NCBI RefSeq assembly: GCF_003324165.1
Contig: NW_025407836.1
Location: 62,001 to 126,000 of the forward strand
From: Naegleria lovaniensis
Lineage: Eukaryota > Heterolobosea > Eutetramitea > Acrasida > Naegleriidae
Length of the DNA stretch: 64,000 bases
Reading direction: 5' to 3'
The notes below the pieces were generated by a model that ran no database searches, was not told the DNA's origin, and was given only the letters and a program-made list of their open reading frames with translations. A program made the position numbers and the translations under genes. Shown one piece after another: positions 30,069-40,380 of this stretch. Every line of letters begins with the position of its first letter. The stretch's first letter is position 1.

Positions 30069-30774
30069 TTAAATAGAATTCACACATTTTATGGTATTCT
30101 TATCAAATGCCAAGCACGTAGAGAAGTGTCTATTCTCAGCTTGTGCATTTTCACCTTGAATGGATGCCATGCACTTCTTAATACTGTTGGCACACATCAT
30201 CGAGTTGATACAAAGTTGATACTTTAAGAGTTGTTTTTCCATTTCAAAATCTTCCTTAGTGGGAACAAAGAGTTCTGTGGATCGAGGATTCATTGGTTTT
30301 GGCATGTAAGAATGCGTATTGGGAAGATATGCTCGGCAAGCTTCAGAGTTTGCAATTAATTCCTCCTTCTTTTGAATGCTCTGATAAGCAACATCACTAT
30401 TTTTTGCACGTGCATCCATTTCTGATATCCAGTCTGCTGGAAATGTGCTTGCAAAAGCTCCATACAATTCGTTGATTCGCCAACACACTGTGAACAATGG
30501 CATAATCCGGATATTTTGAACATTGCCAATCGTAACTCTTTTGTTTGCTCGTTCTGTACAATTCCAATTTCCGAAACATGGTATCCAAACAAGAATAATA
30601 AAAAGCCTGCAAACTTGTTTTATCTCTTTCCGACGCACTATACAAGGTTCGATTGATGAATGCACATGTGGAACGATTCAATGTTTCAATATCAAGAAAA
30701 TTTTCGAGTAATTCCGAGGATGCTGTTGTTGGATGCGATGATGATGAGGATGACCATGTTCCGAATAATCCCAT
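30069..30774 (-). CDS. Hypothetical Cys-containing protein with a frame switch (intron or frameshift)
   Basis: Coding character starts at the ATG at 30774 (after five A; MGLFGTWSSS...) and runs in one frame to about 30450-30560, then continues in another frame (ADWISEMDARAKNSDVAYQ ... CINSMMCANSIKKCM ... CLAFDKNTIKC) to the stop at 30069. A 50-52-nt intron would join them: for example a GTGTGT donor near 30489 with a TTTCCAG acceptor near 30438, or GTTACG to CACAG a little upstream. Neither donor is strong, so a real frameshift is possible. The C-terminal part has paired cysteines spaced like small CHCH or Tim-type proteins, but not exactly. Function unknown. Confidence 0.45.
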
Positions 30775-30914
30775 TTTTCTTTTTATTTTTGAATTCGAAA
30801 ATGAAATCATGTTTCTTCCGGTTGGGAGAATCATGACCAGTCGGGCGGGCGAATTCAAATCGCCACATGTGTCAACTGTTTTGTAATTCAATACATAATC
30901 TTGTGTGTGCTAAA

Positions 30915-32141
30915 TTAATTTTGAATCTTGTAATCAAAGACAATGACTTTTCGCATCACGTCATGACTATCAATCGAACATGCACTAATAAATGTCGTAT
31001 TTCCAATTTCTTTACCAATATTGAACTCATGTGAATATTTCGCTCCATACACATCATGATTATGTCCAAAGAGATGCACACAAGGTTTGACAATTTTTAC
31101 AGCTTCAGCCAAAGAATCACTTCCTCGTCTGAAAAATCGACGTGAAATTTCATCTTTGAAATTTGGAGGTTGATGTGTAATGAGAATGTCCAAAGGATTG
31201 GTTGTAGAGGAACTGTTCGAAATTTCCAAAGAATGTTCAGTCCATGGTTTGGTAAGACATGACCAATCAGTTTGTGCCTCTCGATCACGACCAGTCATTA
31301 ACCAACTCGTCCAGTAAGGTTTAAATCGTGAGCCAAATAATTTAATTTTTCCATCCTCCAGTTCAAGAAAATCATTCTTTAAATAATGAGTCACATTGGT
31401 GAGAAGGAGGCCTGCAAAGTCGGCGTACTGTCATCAATAATATTATTCATGGATTGAATGTGGTCATGACAACAAAATTTGAGTATTCTCGTCATCATCA
31501 TGTACTTACAAATTCATGCTAAAGTTTTCAATAAAAGAGTAACAAGAGTTAGTAATAAGTATTGCAAATATTATAGTCACTTACATTTCCAGGAATGACA
31601 ATGATCGCTTTGTAGCGATGCTTAATCTTTCCAAGAAAATTATTAAATTTTATAATTTCATCTTTAACAATGAATTACAAATTCTTCATTGGAGAATTTC
31701 CTTGAAACACTTACTCGGTAAACAAAAATTTGAAAAGTCTCCACAATGTATCAAATAATCTCCTTTCGGTAACTTTATCAATTGATCTTCACTTTTGGTA
31801 TTTTCGTTTGCCTTTTTTTCAAAACTATCTCTTCGTTTTAAACCATTTTCCAAACGTTCATTATTCATTTCACCATCTTCCTCATCATACCAATAATTAT
31901 AACGATCATGAAATAGATGAGTATCGCTCAACACAACAAATCTTACAAATCTAGCTGGATCATCATTGTGTTGTTTTTCCATTCCATAGATCGGAATGTA
32001 ATTGTACAAGTTATTCTCCGACTGAATAATTTTAATATCATTCTCGGAGGTGGGTTGAGTGATTATGAATTCACCAGAGCTCTCAAAATTCGTTTGAATG
32101 AAATTATTGAGATGGTTCGTTTGGGAATGATCTTTTGACAT
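30915..32141 (-). CDS. MPPED-type calcineurin-like metallophosphoesterase with a 9-nt microexon
   Basis: Four exons: 32141-31715, 31661-31585, 31518-31510 and 31427-30915, 341 residues. All metallophosphoesterase motifs appear in order: VVLSDTH (motif I), LIHCGDF (II), VIPGNHEF (III), THQPP (IV) and LFGHNHDVYG (V), each giving metal ligands. The order and KFNNFLGKIKHRYK spacing match the MPPED1/MPPED2 (UPF0046) group. Motif III is split: GN ends exon 2, and His-Glu-Phe is encoded alone by a 9-nt exon with TTTAG before it and GTAAGT after it. Without that exon the protein would lose its GNH histidine. Likely a metal-dependent cyclic-nucleotide or phosphodiester hydrolase. ATG follows seven A. 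Confidence 0.9.
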
Positions 32142-32220
32142 TTTTTTGTGACGTCACAAAAGGAACTCGGTACTTGGTTAATGTTTGTTCATTTCTGAAA
32201 GTTTGTAGAAAACAAATATG

Positions 32221-34203
32221 TCAACGAGAAGATTGACCTTTAAAAGCATGCTCAGTCAAATCCTTAATGCATTGTAAAGCGTGTAAATACAGTCCAACAT
32301 GATATTGCTCACTCGTGTCATCAAAATTCATAAAACGTGATGGATCATGAATCATTTCTTTCACAATACTTGGTTGCATGATGGATTGAGAATAGGAAGA
32401 AAATGACATTTTCTGTTCCTTATTCGTTGTTGTTGTAGTGGTGATGGTGGTGGTGACGAAAATATGATCCATGGCCAGTTGAATGGCTTTTGCTTTTTGT
32501 GAACCGTTCTCGATCAATGTCCAATCCAAAGTATTACGAATGGTTGAAATGAGTTGCACAATGAAATGCGCTCCCAAGTCCAATGGCTTGAAACGAGTGA
32601 AAATTAATTCATAACTCTCATCGATGTCTTCATATGAAAGGAGATTAAGCATGGTATGACGAATTGTTAATTTCAAATCTTGCATGGTCATGGTGGAAGT
32701 TTGTAATAACTTGTTGAGATCAATGGTTTCATATCCAAATTCAGGAGTGAATAAATATCCAAAACTTTGGGAAGGACTTGGACTTATGGAATAATGAAAT
32801 TGAAAATAATTGAGAATCATATTTCCACTACTTCCGTTTCTGAACAATGAAGTACCATAAATATCAACGTCGAATTTCTTCAAAATGTATTTGGCAACGT
32901 GTGGTTTGTCCTGTCCATGTGCATGAAATAAGTATTTCATATCTTCACTGTTAAGAAGATGTCTTGGAAGGAAATAGTCTTCACACAGATCTATAAAACG
33001 AAGATTTGATACCAAAAAGCAAAATTGATACTGAGTAACATCTAAATGTTCAATTTCCATTATTTCCAAGAATTCCATTACTGTGCAACAATATAATTCA
33101 TAATTAGTGGTATATACTTGGTACGAACAAAGAATATCACAGTGAATGAGTTGAGAGGAATGGAAAGATGTTATGAAATTTAGCCATGCCTTCAACTTAT
33201 TCAATTCACAAAATAATGTTTTAGCTAATCTCAACGGTTCCAAGTTCGCGTTATGAAAACAATGGTACACCAACTTTTCGAAAATTGAGCGTATTTGCAA
33301 TTCCTGAGTGATGGTATGGTCATTGGAAATTATAAAATTACCAGGTTGTTTCACGTATTCTGTGAAATAGAGTTGAGTGTTTGGTGAGAGCATGAATGTA
33401 AAATAGCCAAGTAAATGTGATTCTGTGATTATTGGATTGAACTTTTCCAAGAAGATTTTGAGATCAAACTTGCATTGTTGCGAGTTCTTTTGTAATTCAC
33501 AGAATATAAAAGATGTCAATTCAATGAGTTGATTGGTTCTGAAGGACTGAAAAAGAAAACCATCTTTAGGCTTTTTGATGATGTGATCCAATGTCTCAAA
33601 TAACAAATCACAAACAGTTCCAGATCTGTAAGTGCTATTCTCACCAATATTACAAATACTCAACAACCATTTTTCTAAATGATAGTGAAATTTCTGATTC
33701 GAAATAATATTCCAAGTTCGAGAGAATTTCAAATTAAAGTGTGCAAGAATGGCCGAAATGAATAATTTTTTAAAGCGAGCACCAAATGTGATGGATCTTT
33801 CTGAATCTTCTTCTTGTTCCATGTATTGAATGAATTTTTCTCGATTCACAGCTCTTTCTTTGATGATGTGTAATTCATAAAATTTCTTTAATTGTCCAAT
33901 CAATGTGTTATAAACAATGGTATGATGCTTGGAAGGAGAACTTTTCAATAAACTTTCATATTTTCTTTCATGACTTTTCAAATAATGAGAAAGAATTTGT
34001 TTCCAGAAAATTTCAAATTTTTCAAGACGATTCCATGATTTACAAACAAGTAACATTTGATGAATATCAGACAATGGAAGAAATTCCATAATCAAGAAAA
34101 CTGAATCCAATGATAATTCCGATGTTATTATTGTTGATTGATCATCATCACTGTGATGAACTTTATCGACAGAATCTCCTTTCTCACGATCATTTGCAAT
34201 CAT
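32221..34203 (-). CDS. F-box protein with long helical C-terminal region
   Basis: 660 residues, single exon; ATG follows nine A. The F-box lies at about residues 29-72 (LSLDSVFLIMEFLPLSDIHQMLLVCKSWNRLEKFEIFWKQIL). The remaining 580 residues are Leu/Phe-rich and look like a helical repeat solenoid, without recognisable LRR or WD motifs. A Thr-rich stretch lies near residue 585. It would act as a substrate adaptor for an SCF-type ubiquitin ligase. A truncated, broken copy of this gene lies at 50769-51535 on the opposite strand, so it belongs to a duplicating family. Confidence 0.8.
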   Translation of the reverse strand: MIANDREKGDSVDKVHHSDDDQSTIITSELSLDSVFLIMEFLPLSDIHQMLLVCKSWNRLEKFEIFWKQILSHYLKSHERKYESLLKSSPSKHHTIVYNTLIGQLKKFYELHIIKERAVNREKFIQYMEQEEDSERSITFGARFKKLFISAILAHFNLKFSRTWNIISNQKFHYHLEKWLLSICNIGENSTYRSGTVCDLLFETLDHIIKKPKDGFLFQSFRTNQLIELTSFIFCELQKNSQQCKFDLKIFLEKFNPIITESHLLGYFTFMLSPNTQLYFTEYVKQPGNFIISNDHTITQELQIRSIFEKLVYHCFHNANLEPLRLAKTLFCELNKLKAWLNFITSFHSSQLIHCDILCSYQVYTTNYELYCCTVMEFLEIMEIEHLDVTQYQFCFLVSNLRFIDLCEDYFLPRHLLNSEDMKYLFHAHGQDKPHVAKYILKKFDVDIYGTSLFRNGSSGNMILNYFQFHYSISPSPSQSFGYLFTPEFGYETIDLNKLLQTSTMTMQDLKLTIRHTMLNLLSYEDIDESYELIFTRFKPLDLGAHFIVQLISTIRNTLDWTLIENGSQKAKAIQLAMDHIFVTTTITTTTTTNKEQKMSFSSYSQSIMQPSIVKEMIHDPSRFMNFDDTSEQYHVGLYLHALQCIKDLTEHAFKGQSSR

Positions 34204-34317
34204 TTTTTTTTACAAGAAAAGTTATTTCTGAAATGTTGGAACTAAAAATCAAATTCAATATTCAATATTCAAAAGGTTGCATTTAATTGTAAATATTGGT
34301 TAATTACAAAACAATTT

Positions 34318-35571
34318 TTACAACCACACATTCATGACCATCCAAACACTACTGACCATGACCATCATGATCCAATGAGATTGGAAATGTCTAATTCCTA
34401 ATGCAACACTTGTCTCTGTGATATTTCCATAAGTAAAAGTTGCCAATCCAAAAGAAACATCATATGCTTGAACAGTACAGCCACAATCTTGATTTTGTTT
34501 TTTCCAATAATTGAATTGAATGGCATCTCCAATCAAGGCATGAACGGTTTGATTTAACACAGCTCCGTATTGAAGATTGACGGCAAAGAATGGAACATAG
34601 GTGGCAGCTGACAGTTGTGTCTTGACAAAGGTTGCAAAATTGGTTCCGTCGTAGGCTTTTGAAAATAATAATCATTTGTATCCGGAAAATATTCCAATGA
34701 TTAAATCTATTTAAGGAAATGTGAAACCTTTGGCATGTACTTACCACCGACAAGAATTCCAGTCTTATTCAAATCGTAAACATCTTTCATGACTAGTTGA
34801 GGATCCTTTGCAGATCGAATCCATCCCTAAAGTGTGTTATTGAAATTTTAACATTCACGAAAATGCCAAGATTCGAACAGCATGAAGTTCAATTTGACAA
34901 TTGACAGCGACTCGAACTCAACTTACATTTGAGGCAAATCCAAAATCACATTGAAAGTGAACCACTTTTGCTCGTTCAGTCGATGGTCTTGTGTTAGCAG
35001 TAACAATATCACAATCTCCAGTAGCCAAAGCATTCTTCATGGTGTCAAAGAATCCCAACAATGAAGTGTTATATCTTTTAATTTCATTTATATAATTGGT
35101 CTTGTAGTGAGCATTGATTTTATCGACAATATTATTGGCCAATTTTGTTTTTGTTTCCAACCCTTTGTAATAATTAAATAAGTGATGTGAAATTTCCATG
35201 ATTTTGTGAACACAATCTCCTTTTCACACAAATTTCATTTTGAAAAACTTACATGGAGAGAGTGTTCCAATTTCAAAACAAGTGACAATCCTCGACGAAT
35301 TGGTACGAGAAGCGAATGGGTCTTTGACTGGCCACGTTGGTTTTGTCAATGAGCACGTGGGAACTCCAAAAAACATATTTTCTGAATAATAACTGACCCA
35401 TGCCGAGTCGGTAATGAGTTCTTGAACGGCAGCATCAAAAGCAGCAGTAAAATCTTTGGACACTGAAATGAATGGTTGAGAGTGCACATAGAAGAATGGA
35501 GACGAGAGGAAGGTGGTGCAGAGAATGGTGCTTGCAAAGACAGCCACAACCAACAAGATGCGCTTGGACAT
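34318..35571 (-). CDS. Periplasmic-binding-protein-like surface protein (SBP type), tail-anchored or GPI
   Basis: Four exons: 35571-35253, 35216-34927, 34826-34745 and 34655-34318, 342 residues. A signal peptide (about 1-30) is followed by a bilobal solute-binding-like sequence: the segment ALATGDCDIVTANTRPSTERAKVVHFQCDFGFASNGWI resembles the lobe switch region of amino-acid-binding proteins (G..D........R.......F). A hydrophobic Met/Val/Trp-rich C-terminus with no charged tail suggests GPI attachment. Intron 1 is only 36 nt (35252-35217); the others are 100 and 89 nt. In bacteria these proteins feed transporters; in eukaryotes the fold also occurs in glutamate receptors. No channel segment is present, so a binding or sensing role is inferred. 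Confidence 0.62.
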
Positions 35572-35849
35572 TTTGTTTTTTTTGTGTGAAAGGTTCTTTC
35601 AATCAACACAGTGTTAATGGACAATACTCTTGAATGGAAGGTGTTGTCTTGGAATGAGCTCTTTCCATGAAAATCGGGTAAAAATATAAGCAATATTGTC
35701 CAAATGGAACTTATTAGATCTGAGAAGATAGAGTCCTGGTTATTTAATGAAATTGCATTCACGCTTCCTTTCGTCGCTGGTGCTTTCACTTTTGAGAAGT
35801 GTTTGAACAAATCAATAATAAAATTGCAACGAGAACAAATTCAAAAAAT
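35572..35849. other. Intergenic, 278 bp
   Basis: Upstream region of the binding-protein gene. No gene supported. Confidence 0.4.
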
Positions 35850-35922
35850 TGGAGTCACAGGGAATCGAACCCTGGACCTTGTGCATGCAAAGCACACGCT
35901 CTACCAACTGAGCTATAACCCC
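35850..35922 (-). tRNA. tRNA-Ala (anticodon UGC)
   Basis: A 73-nt cloverleaf with no intron. The acceptor stem pairs GGGGTTA with TGACTCC (two wobble pairs), the D arm is TAGCTCAGTTGGTAGAGC, the anticodon stem TGTGC/GCACA closes the loop TTTGCAT with anticodon TGC, and the T arm is CAGGGTTCGATTCCCTG. Discriminator base A. The 3' CCA is not encoded, as expected for a nuclear gene. Confidence 0.96.
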
Positions 35923-36049
35923 CACTTGAGACTAATGTCACTGTGTACGATAATTGGGATCTACACAGCATCAAAAGAGCAATTGGGAGTTTGAACCTTT
36001 GAACCATCCATCTTGTTGCACATGGAAGTGCTCCAGTTCTATCCTTTAT

Positions 36050-37890
36050 TCAATCATACATCTGCAATGAAATACCACTTTCGTTTTGAATTGATACAAG
36101 TTCAGATGATGTTATCATACTTTCGTTGCAACATCCAAACTCGTTGGCGGACACAGTTTTCACAATATCTGACATGGCCTCCGAAAATTCGTTACACACT
36201 TCACAAAACACCTCATTGATAATATCTTCTCCAATACTACAAACACGTCAAGGTCATGTCTACACTATCTGTTCAAAACAACTTACACTTGCATTAAGGT
36301 GTCAACTGTAATATCATATGGTTTACAGTATGTATCAAAATAATGTTTTTGCTTCTGTCTTGCCTTTCTAATTTTGGATTTGATGTGTTCGTCTAATAAA
36401 GCGCCTCGGCTCAGTGTGGAGTCTGTTGTTGCCGTTGATGAGGAGTCAACACTGCTTGTTACAGAAGAAATTTCAGAGCTCGAATCCAAATACGTTTTGT
36501 TCTGGTATCGTCGTCGAATCGAGTGCTCTTGCTGCTCCATTTCTTTTAACAAGTTCAACATTTCATCAAATTGTCTGTTTTGCCTGGCCTTTCCCTGCAT
36601 CAAATTGAAATGCTGACGTTTCATTTCTTTCCTGTTGCTTTGCTCTTCTTTTGCAATTTCTAATAATAGGTCGTTTAAAAGCATTTCTTCCAAATGTTCA
36701 TAATTAAAGTTATTTTTCTCTTGAGTCGCTTTTTGAGAGGTTGCCTGGATTGCATTTGCATGATCTGTTGCTTTACAATTTTGACCAATTTCTACTTGGG
36801 TTTTCACAATCTGAACGGGACTAGCTTGTGTTACTTCATTGGTTTTCGAAAATTGGTCTGTTTCTATTTTCGTCCGTTCAAGTGAACAGGGAGTTTCAAG
36901 AATTGGGGTTTTGTTTGCGGTGGTGTGAGGCCGTGCTTGAATGACACTCTTTGGGGATGGTGGATTAGTCGAAGTGTTAGATGGAGTTGAAGGAGGAGAA
37001 GGTGGCATATTTGATGGGTTTACCTTGTTGAGCTTTTCCTCACCCTGTTGTGACAATTCCAACGATTCATTGTTAATATTCTCCTTATCGTGTTCAAAAC
37101 CATCTTTATATTGGACTTGAGATAACGCTTCCGAAAATGAAACATTCTTCTTTGGAGATGTTTTTGGGGATAATTTCTTGGGCGATGGCTTTTTCCTTAA
37201 TAGCAGGGAGGTGGCCTTTTTTTGTTCTTTCCTCAATTCTCTAAATTCTTTTTCTTCCTTCTTTTGTGGTTTCGTTTCCTTCTCAAACTTTTTCTGAGTT
37301 GACACGGTTGGTTTCAATAATCTTTCATAAACTTCATTTCTTCCGTTACTGCTAGGGCTTGTTTGTTTGGGTGAAATGTTCTTTGGAGAAGCAGGTACTG
37401 AAGAATTGTTTGTCTGTTGAGGTTTAAAGTTGTTCGTTTGACGCTCTACGAGAGGTTTTCTGATCTCTTTAGGTTTTTCTGGTAATTTACGTGTACTGAC
37501 GGTTTGTGAAGGTCTATTTGCATTCGTGGACGGTTGTTGTTGTTTTGAAGACTCAGCGACAGCATCTTGAATGGTGTTGTTATTAATAATGGATTTCGTT
37601 ATTGTTACGTTGTTGTCGCTCGTTGGTAATGTTCCAGTTTCATGATTCATACTCCGTATCTGATTGTTGTCATTCAACAGCTGTTGATGATTCCGATAGT
37701 CATGAAAAAATTGTTCTTCTTCCTCTTTGGTTTCGGAAATACAATTCGAATCATGAGGAGCCATCATGAGCTTGGCAAGATGAGGATGTGTGACTGGAAT
37801 GCCGGCCAAGCACCTCTTCACATCCTCTTTGGCCACTTGCTGTACCAATAACATGAAATCCTCTCTGCTTTGAGGAAATGAAAAGGTCAT
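36050..37890 (-). CDS. Hypothetical Lys/Ser/Pro-rich protein with conserved-looking C-terminal domain
   Basis: Two exons, 37890-36287 and 36236-36050, 596 residues; ATG follows eight A. The N-terminus (about 1-40, FMLLVQQVAKEDVKRCLAG) and the last 190 residues look ordered, with the middle disordered and full of KKSPKK and PPSPPSTP motifs. The C-terminal part has a helical segment (LLNDLLLEIAKEEQ, QFDEMLNLLKEMEQQE) and then KSKIRKARQKQKHYFDTYC. The second exon adds about 60 residues (EDIINEVFCEVCNEFSEAMSDIV...) after a 50-nt intron whose donor makes a false stop (GTG TAA). No known family recognised; the shape resembles centrosomal or microtubule-associated scaffold proteins, which is only a guess. 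Confidence 0.68.
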
Positions 37891-37954
37891 TTTTTTTGTT
37901 TGGCGGTTTGTAATTGTTTGGCGGTTTTTTTGTTTATCAAAAGACAAAATATAG

Positions 37955-38026
37955 CTCCCATGCCGGGAATCGAACCCGGACCTCCTGGGTGAAAGCCAGG
38001 TATCCTAACCATTGGACTACACGGGA
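37955..38026 (-). tRNA. tRNA-Glu (anticodon UUC)
   Basis: A 72-nt cloverleaf with no intron. The acceptor pairs TCCCGTG with CATGGGA, the D arm contains GTCCAATGGTTAGGAT typical of tRNA-Glu, the anticodon stem CCTGG/CCAGG closes loop CTTTCAC with anticodon TTC, and the T arm is CCGGGTTCGATTCCCGG. Discriminator G. It lies head-on between the 5' end of the Lys/Ser/Pro-rich gene and the F-box/LRR gene. Confidence 0.97.
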
Positions 38027-38178
38027 TTACAAGAAAGACGCAACATTAATGTCATTTATCAATTGGAACAACTGTATTAGAAGGATGTTACTTCAGAATC
38101 TCCAATTTAGTAATGATGTTCACAACTCTTCACAAGTAGAATCACAACCAAGATGCTTAGCAAGGATCCACAAAAAAA

Positions 38179-40098
38179 ATGCCACTCTGCAATGATGCAC
38201 TTTTCGCCGATATAATGGAGGTAGTGACATTCCACGTGGATGATAATAACATCAGGAACAACAACATTGATGTTTCCGAGCCAAACGAGAAATTAATTTA
38301 CGAGCAATGTTTTAATAATGGCAACATGGTCCCCGAAGAAAGCAACAATTCGTGTAAGAGAAAATTAGATGTTGAATCAGAGGTAGACAATTTTATTGAA
38401 CAATCCTATGACGATGAGCCGATGGAGGCAGCTTGCAAAAAGAAAAAACTCCATCAACGATGCCTAAATGTTTCAAGAATTTACGAGCTCGGAGATGACA
38501 TGATTTACCAAATATTGAGCTTTCTTGACTATCTAACTATTCTAAAAAATTGCATGAGAGTTTCCAAACAATGGTTCTCTAATGGCTTAAGAGTTCCAAT
38601 ATCGATCAAATTCATGAACAAGCTTTGCAACAAGTCGATTCATTCAGTGTTGCAGCAACTCACGTCAAATCAAAATAAGATTAACATAACCGGACTTGAT
38701 TTACTTCCAGCAGTTAAAATCAAACCAAAAACATTGGAACTCATAGCGAATAGCGATGCCATGAACAATTTACGACGTCTAAATTTCAACCTAAATCCAG
38801 GCTGCTCTCCACACGAAAGCATTGTATCTCTTGCTACAAGCAAGTATATGAGCAATCTTACTGAATTGCAGGTGGAAAACATCACCGCTTTCGGCATACA
38901 AATTCTTGCATCAAGCGCAAACATGAACCAGCTTAAGAAATTGGCATTCATTGGTTGTGGAGTTGATAGGAGAGCCATTAAAACCATTCGTGACAACAAA
39001 TGGATCAATAACAACTTGACATCTCTCACATTTTCAGAAACTGAAGTCGAAAGCGAGGATATTGAGCTACTGTTGTCGAGTGAGTTAGCAAAAAATCTGA
39101 AACAATTGGTGATAGAATGTCTAACTATCTCTGAAAATGGGATAAAAGCTATTGCTGAGAGCTCTTCTTGTAATCTAACAGATTTGGGCCTTTCGTGCAG
39201 TGATATCGGACAGAAGGAAATCAGATTAATTGCCACAAGCCCTAACTTGAGAAACCTTACTAGATTAGACCTAACTTGTTGTAATGAGCCAGAGAGTGGT
39301 GTAAAATATCTGGCCGAGAGTCCGTACCTCAAGAATTTGAGAACTTTAATGATAAACGACACAAGTATTAAGGTTGACGGGATTATTTCCATTACAACAA
39401 GTCAGAATTTTTCCAACTTAACCGAGCTACACATGGACATGTGCGATTTGTTGAAAAAAGGAGTTCAATTTATTGCTAACAGCTCGATCATGAGAAATTT
39501 GAAAATTTTACGGTTGAACAATAATCTAGTGTCTGATGGCCTTATTTCCATATCCCATAGTGAATATATGAGCAACTTACGAGAGTTAGAGTTGTCTGCG
39601 AATGACATTGAAACGCCAGCCATTATTACTCTATGTACAAGCAAATTCTTGAAAAATTTAACACGCTTAGATCTCAGTTACAACAACATTGGAAGCGAGG
39701 GAGGAATTGCTATCGCAAATAGTGAAAATATGAAGAGTTTGAGATTTCTCAATCTAGAACACTGCGAAATTGGTTCATTTGCAACCATTGCATTGGCCAA
39801 CTGTGCCTACATGGCACGTCTTACCCACCTTAACTTGGCTCATAATGAAATTGAAAATGAAGCAGCTATTGCTGTGAGTAACAGTCCATATCTTCAAGAT
39901 TTGACATTTTTGAATGTAGAAAGAAACCGAATTGGTTTTAAAGGTGCAATTGCTATTGTAGAAAACCTTCGAAATTTAACAGATTTATGCCTGTGGGACA
40001 ATAAGATGATACCAACAGATGATGATGTCAGAGAGTATTTATACTCAAAATTACCTCAAGCACTCAAAAAATGGAAAAAAGCAGAGGACAAACAATGA
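38179..40098 (+). CDS. F-box and leucine-rich-repeat protein
   Basis: 639 residues, single exon; ATG follows eight A. After an acidic N-terminus an F-box lies at about residues 110-150 (ELGDDMIYQILSFLDYLTILKNCMRVSKQWF). From about 165 onwards there are around 17 leucine-rich repeats of 23-25 residues of the ribonuclease-inhibitor type, with units such as NLTRLDLSYNNIGSEGGIAIANSENMK. The repeats are more diverged from each other than in the related gene at 53.7-55.3 kb. It ends in a short Lys-rich tail. A substrate-binding adaptor for an SCF-type ubiquitin ligase is the likely role. Confidence 0.88.
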   Translation: MPLCNDALFADIMEVVTFHVDDNNIRNNNIDVSEPNEKLIYEQCFNNGNMVPEESNNSCKRKLDVESEVDNFIEQSYDDEPMEAACKKKKLHQRCLNVSRIYELGDDMIYQILSFLDYLTILKNCMRVSKQWFSNGLRVPISIKFMNKLCNKSIHSVLQQLTSNQNKINITGLDLLPAVKIKPKTLELIANSDAMNNLRRLNFNLNPGCSPHESIVSLATSKYMSNLTELQVENITAFGIQILASSANMNQLKKLAFIGCGVDRRAIKTIRDNKWINNNLTSLTFSETEVESEDIELLLSSELAKNLKQLVIECLTISENGIKAIAESSSCNLTDLGLSCSDIGQKEIRLIATSPNLRNLTRLDLTCCNEPESGVKYLAESPYLKNLRTLMINDTSIKVDGIISITTSQNFSNLTELHMDMCDLLKKGVQFIANSSIMRNLKILRLNNNLVSDGLISISHSEYMSNLRELELSANDIETPAIITLCTSKFLKNLTRLDLSYNNIGSEGGIAIANSENMKSLRFLNLEHCEIGSFATIALANCAYMARLTHLNLAHNEIENEAAIAVSNSPYLQDLTFLNVERNRIGFKGAIAIVENLRNLTDLCLWDNKMIPTDDDVREYLYSKLPQALKKWKKAEDKQ

Positions 40099-40380
40099 AA
40101 TAATATTACATTCAAAAAGAGGGACAATCATCACAACGCTAGCAACAGTGACATCTTCGACCAACGGATGCATAAGGTGTCCAAAACTCTCTAATGCCAA
40201 TCAAGATACAAGAATATATCATGGAACACTTGCTGGTCCATAGTTCCATTTGACATTCCTTATTACAAAATATTGTTGATTTAGTTCCAATCAATTTTGA
40301 CAGATCATCCACAACAAAATCAATTTATTTTCATTCCAAGTTCACGACAACAAGCTCTCCATAAAAAAAAATTCACAGAA
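40099..40380. other. Intergenic, 282 bp
   Basis: Spacer between the F-box/LRR gene and the flotillin-like gene. An open in-frame extension of the latter starts at 40297, but the A-tract (about 40363-40371) close to the ATG at 40381 favours the later start. Confidence 0.4.
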
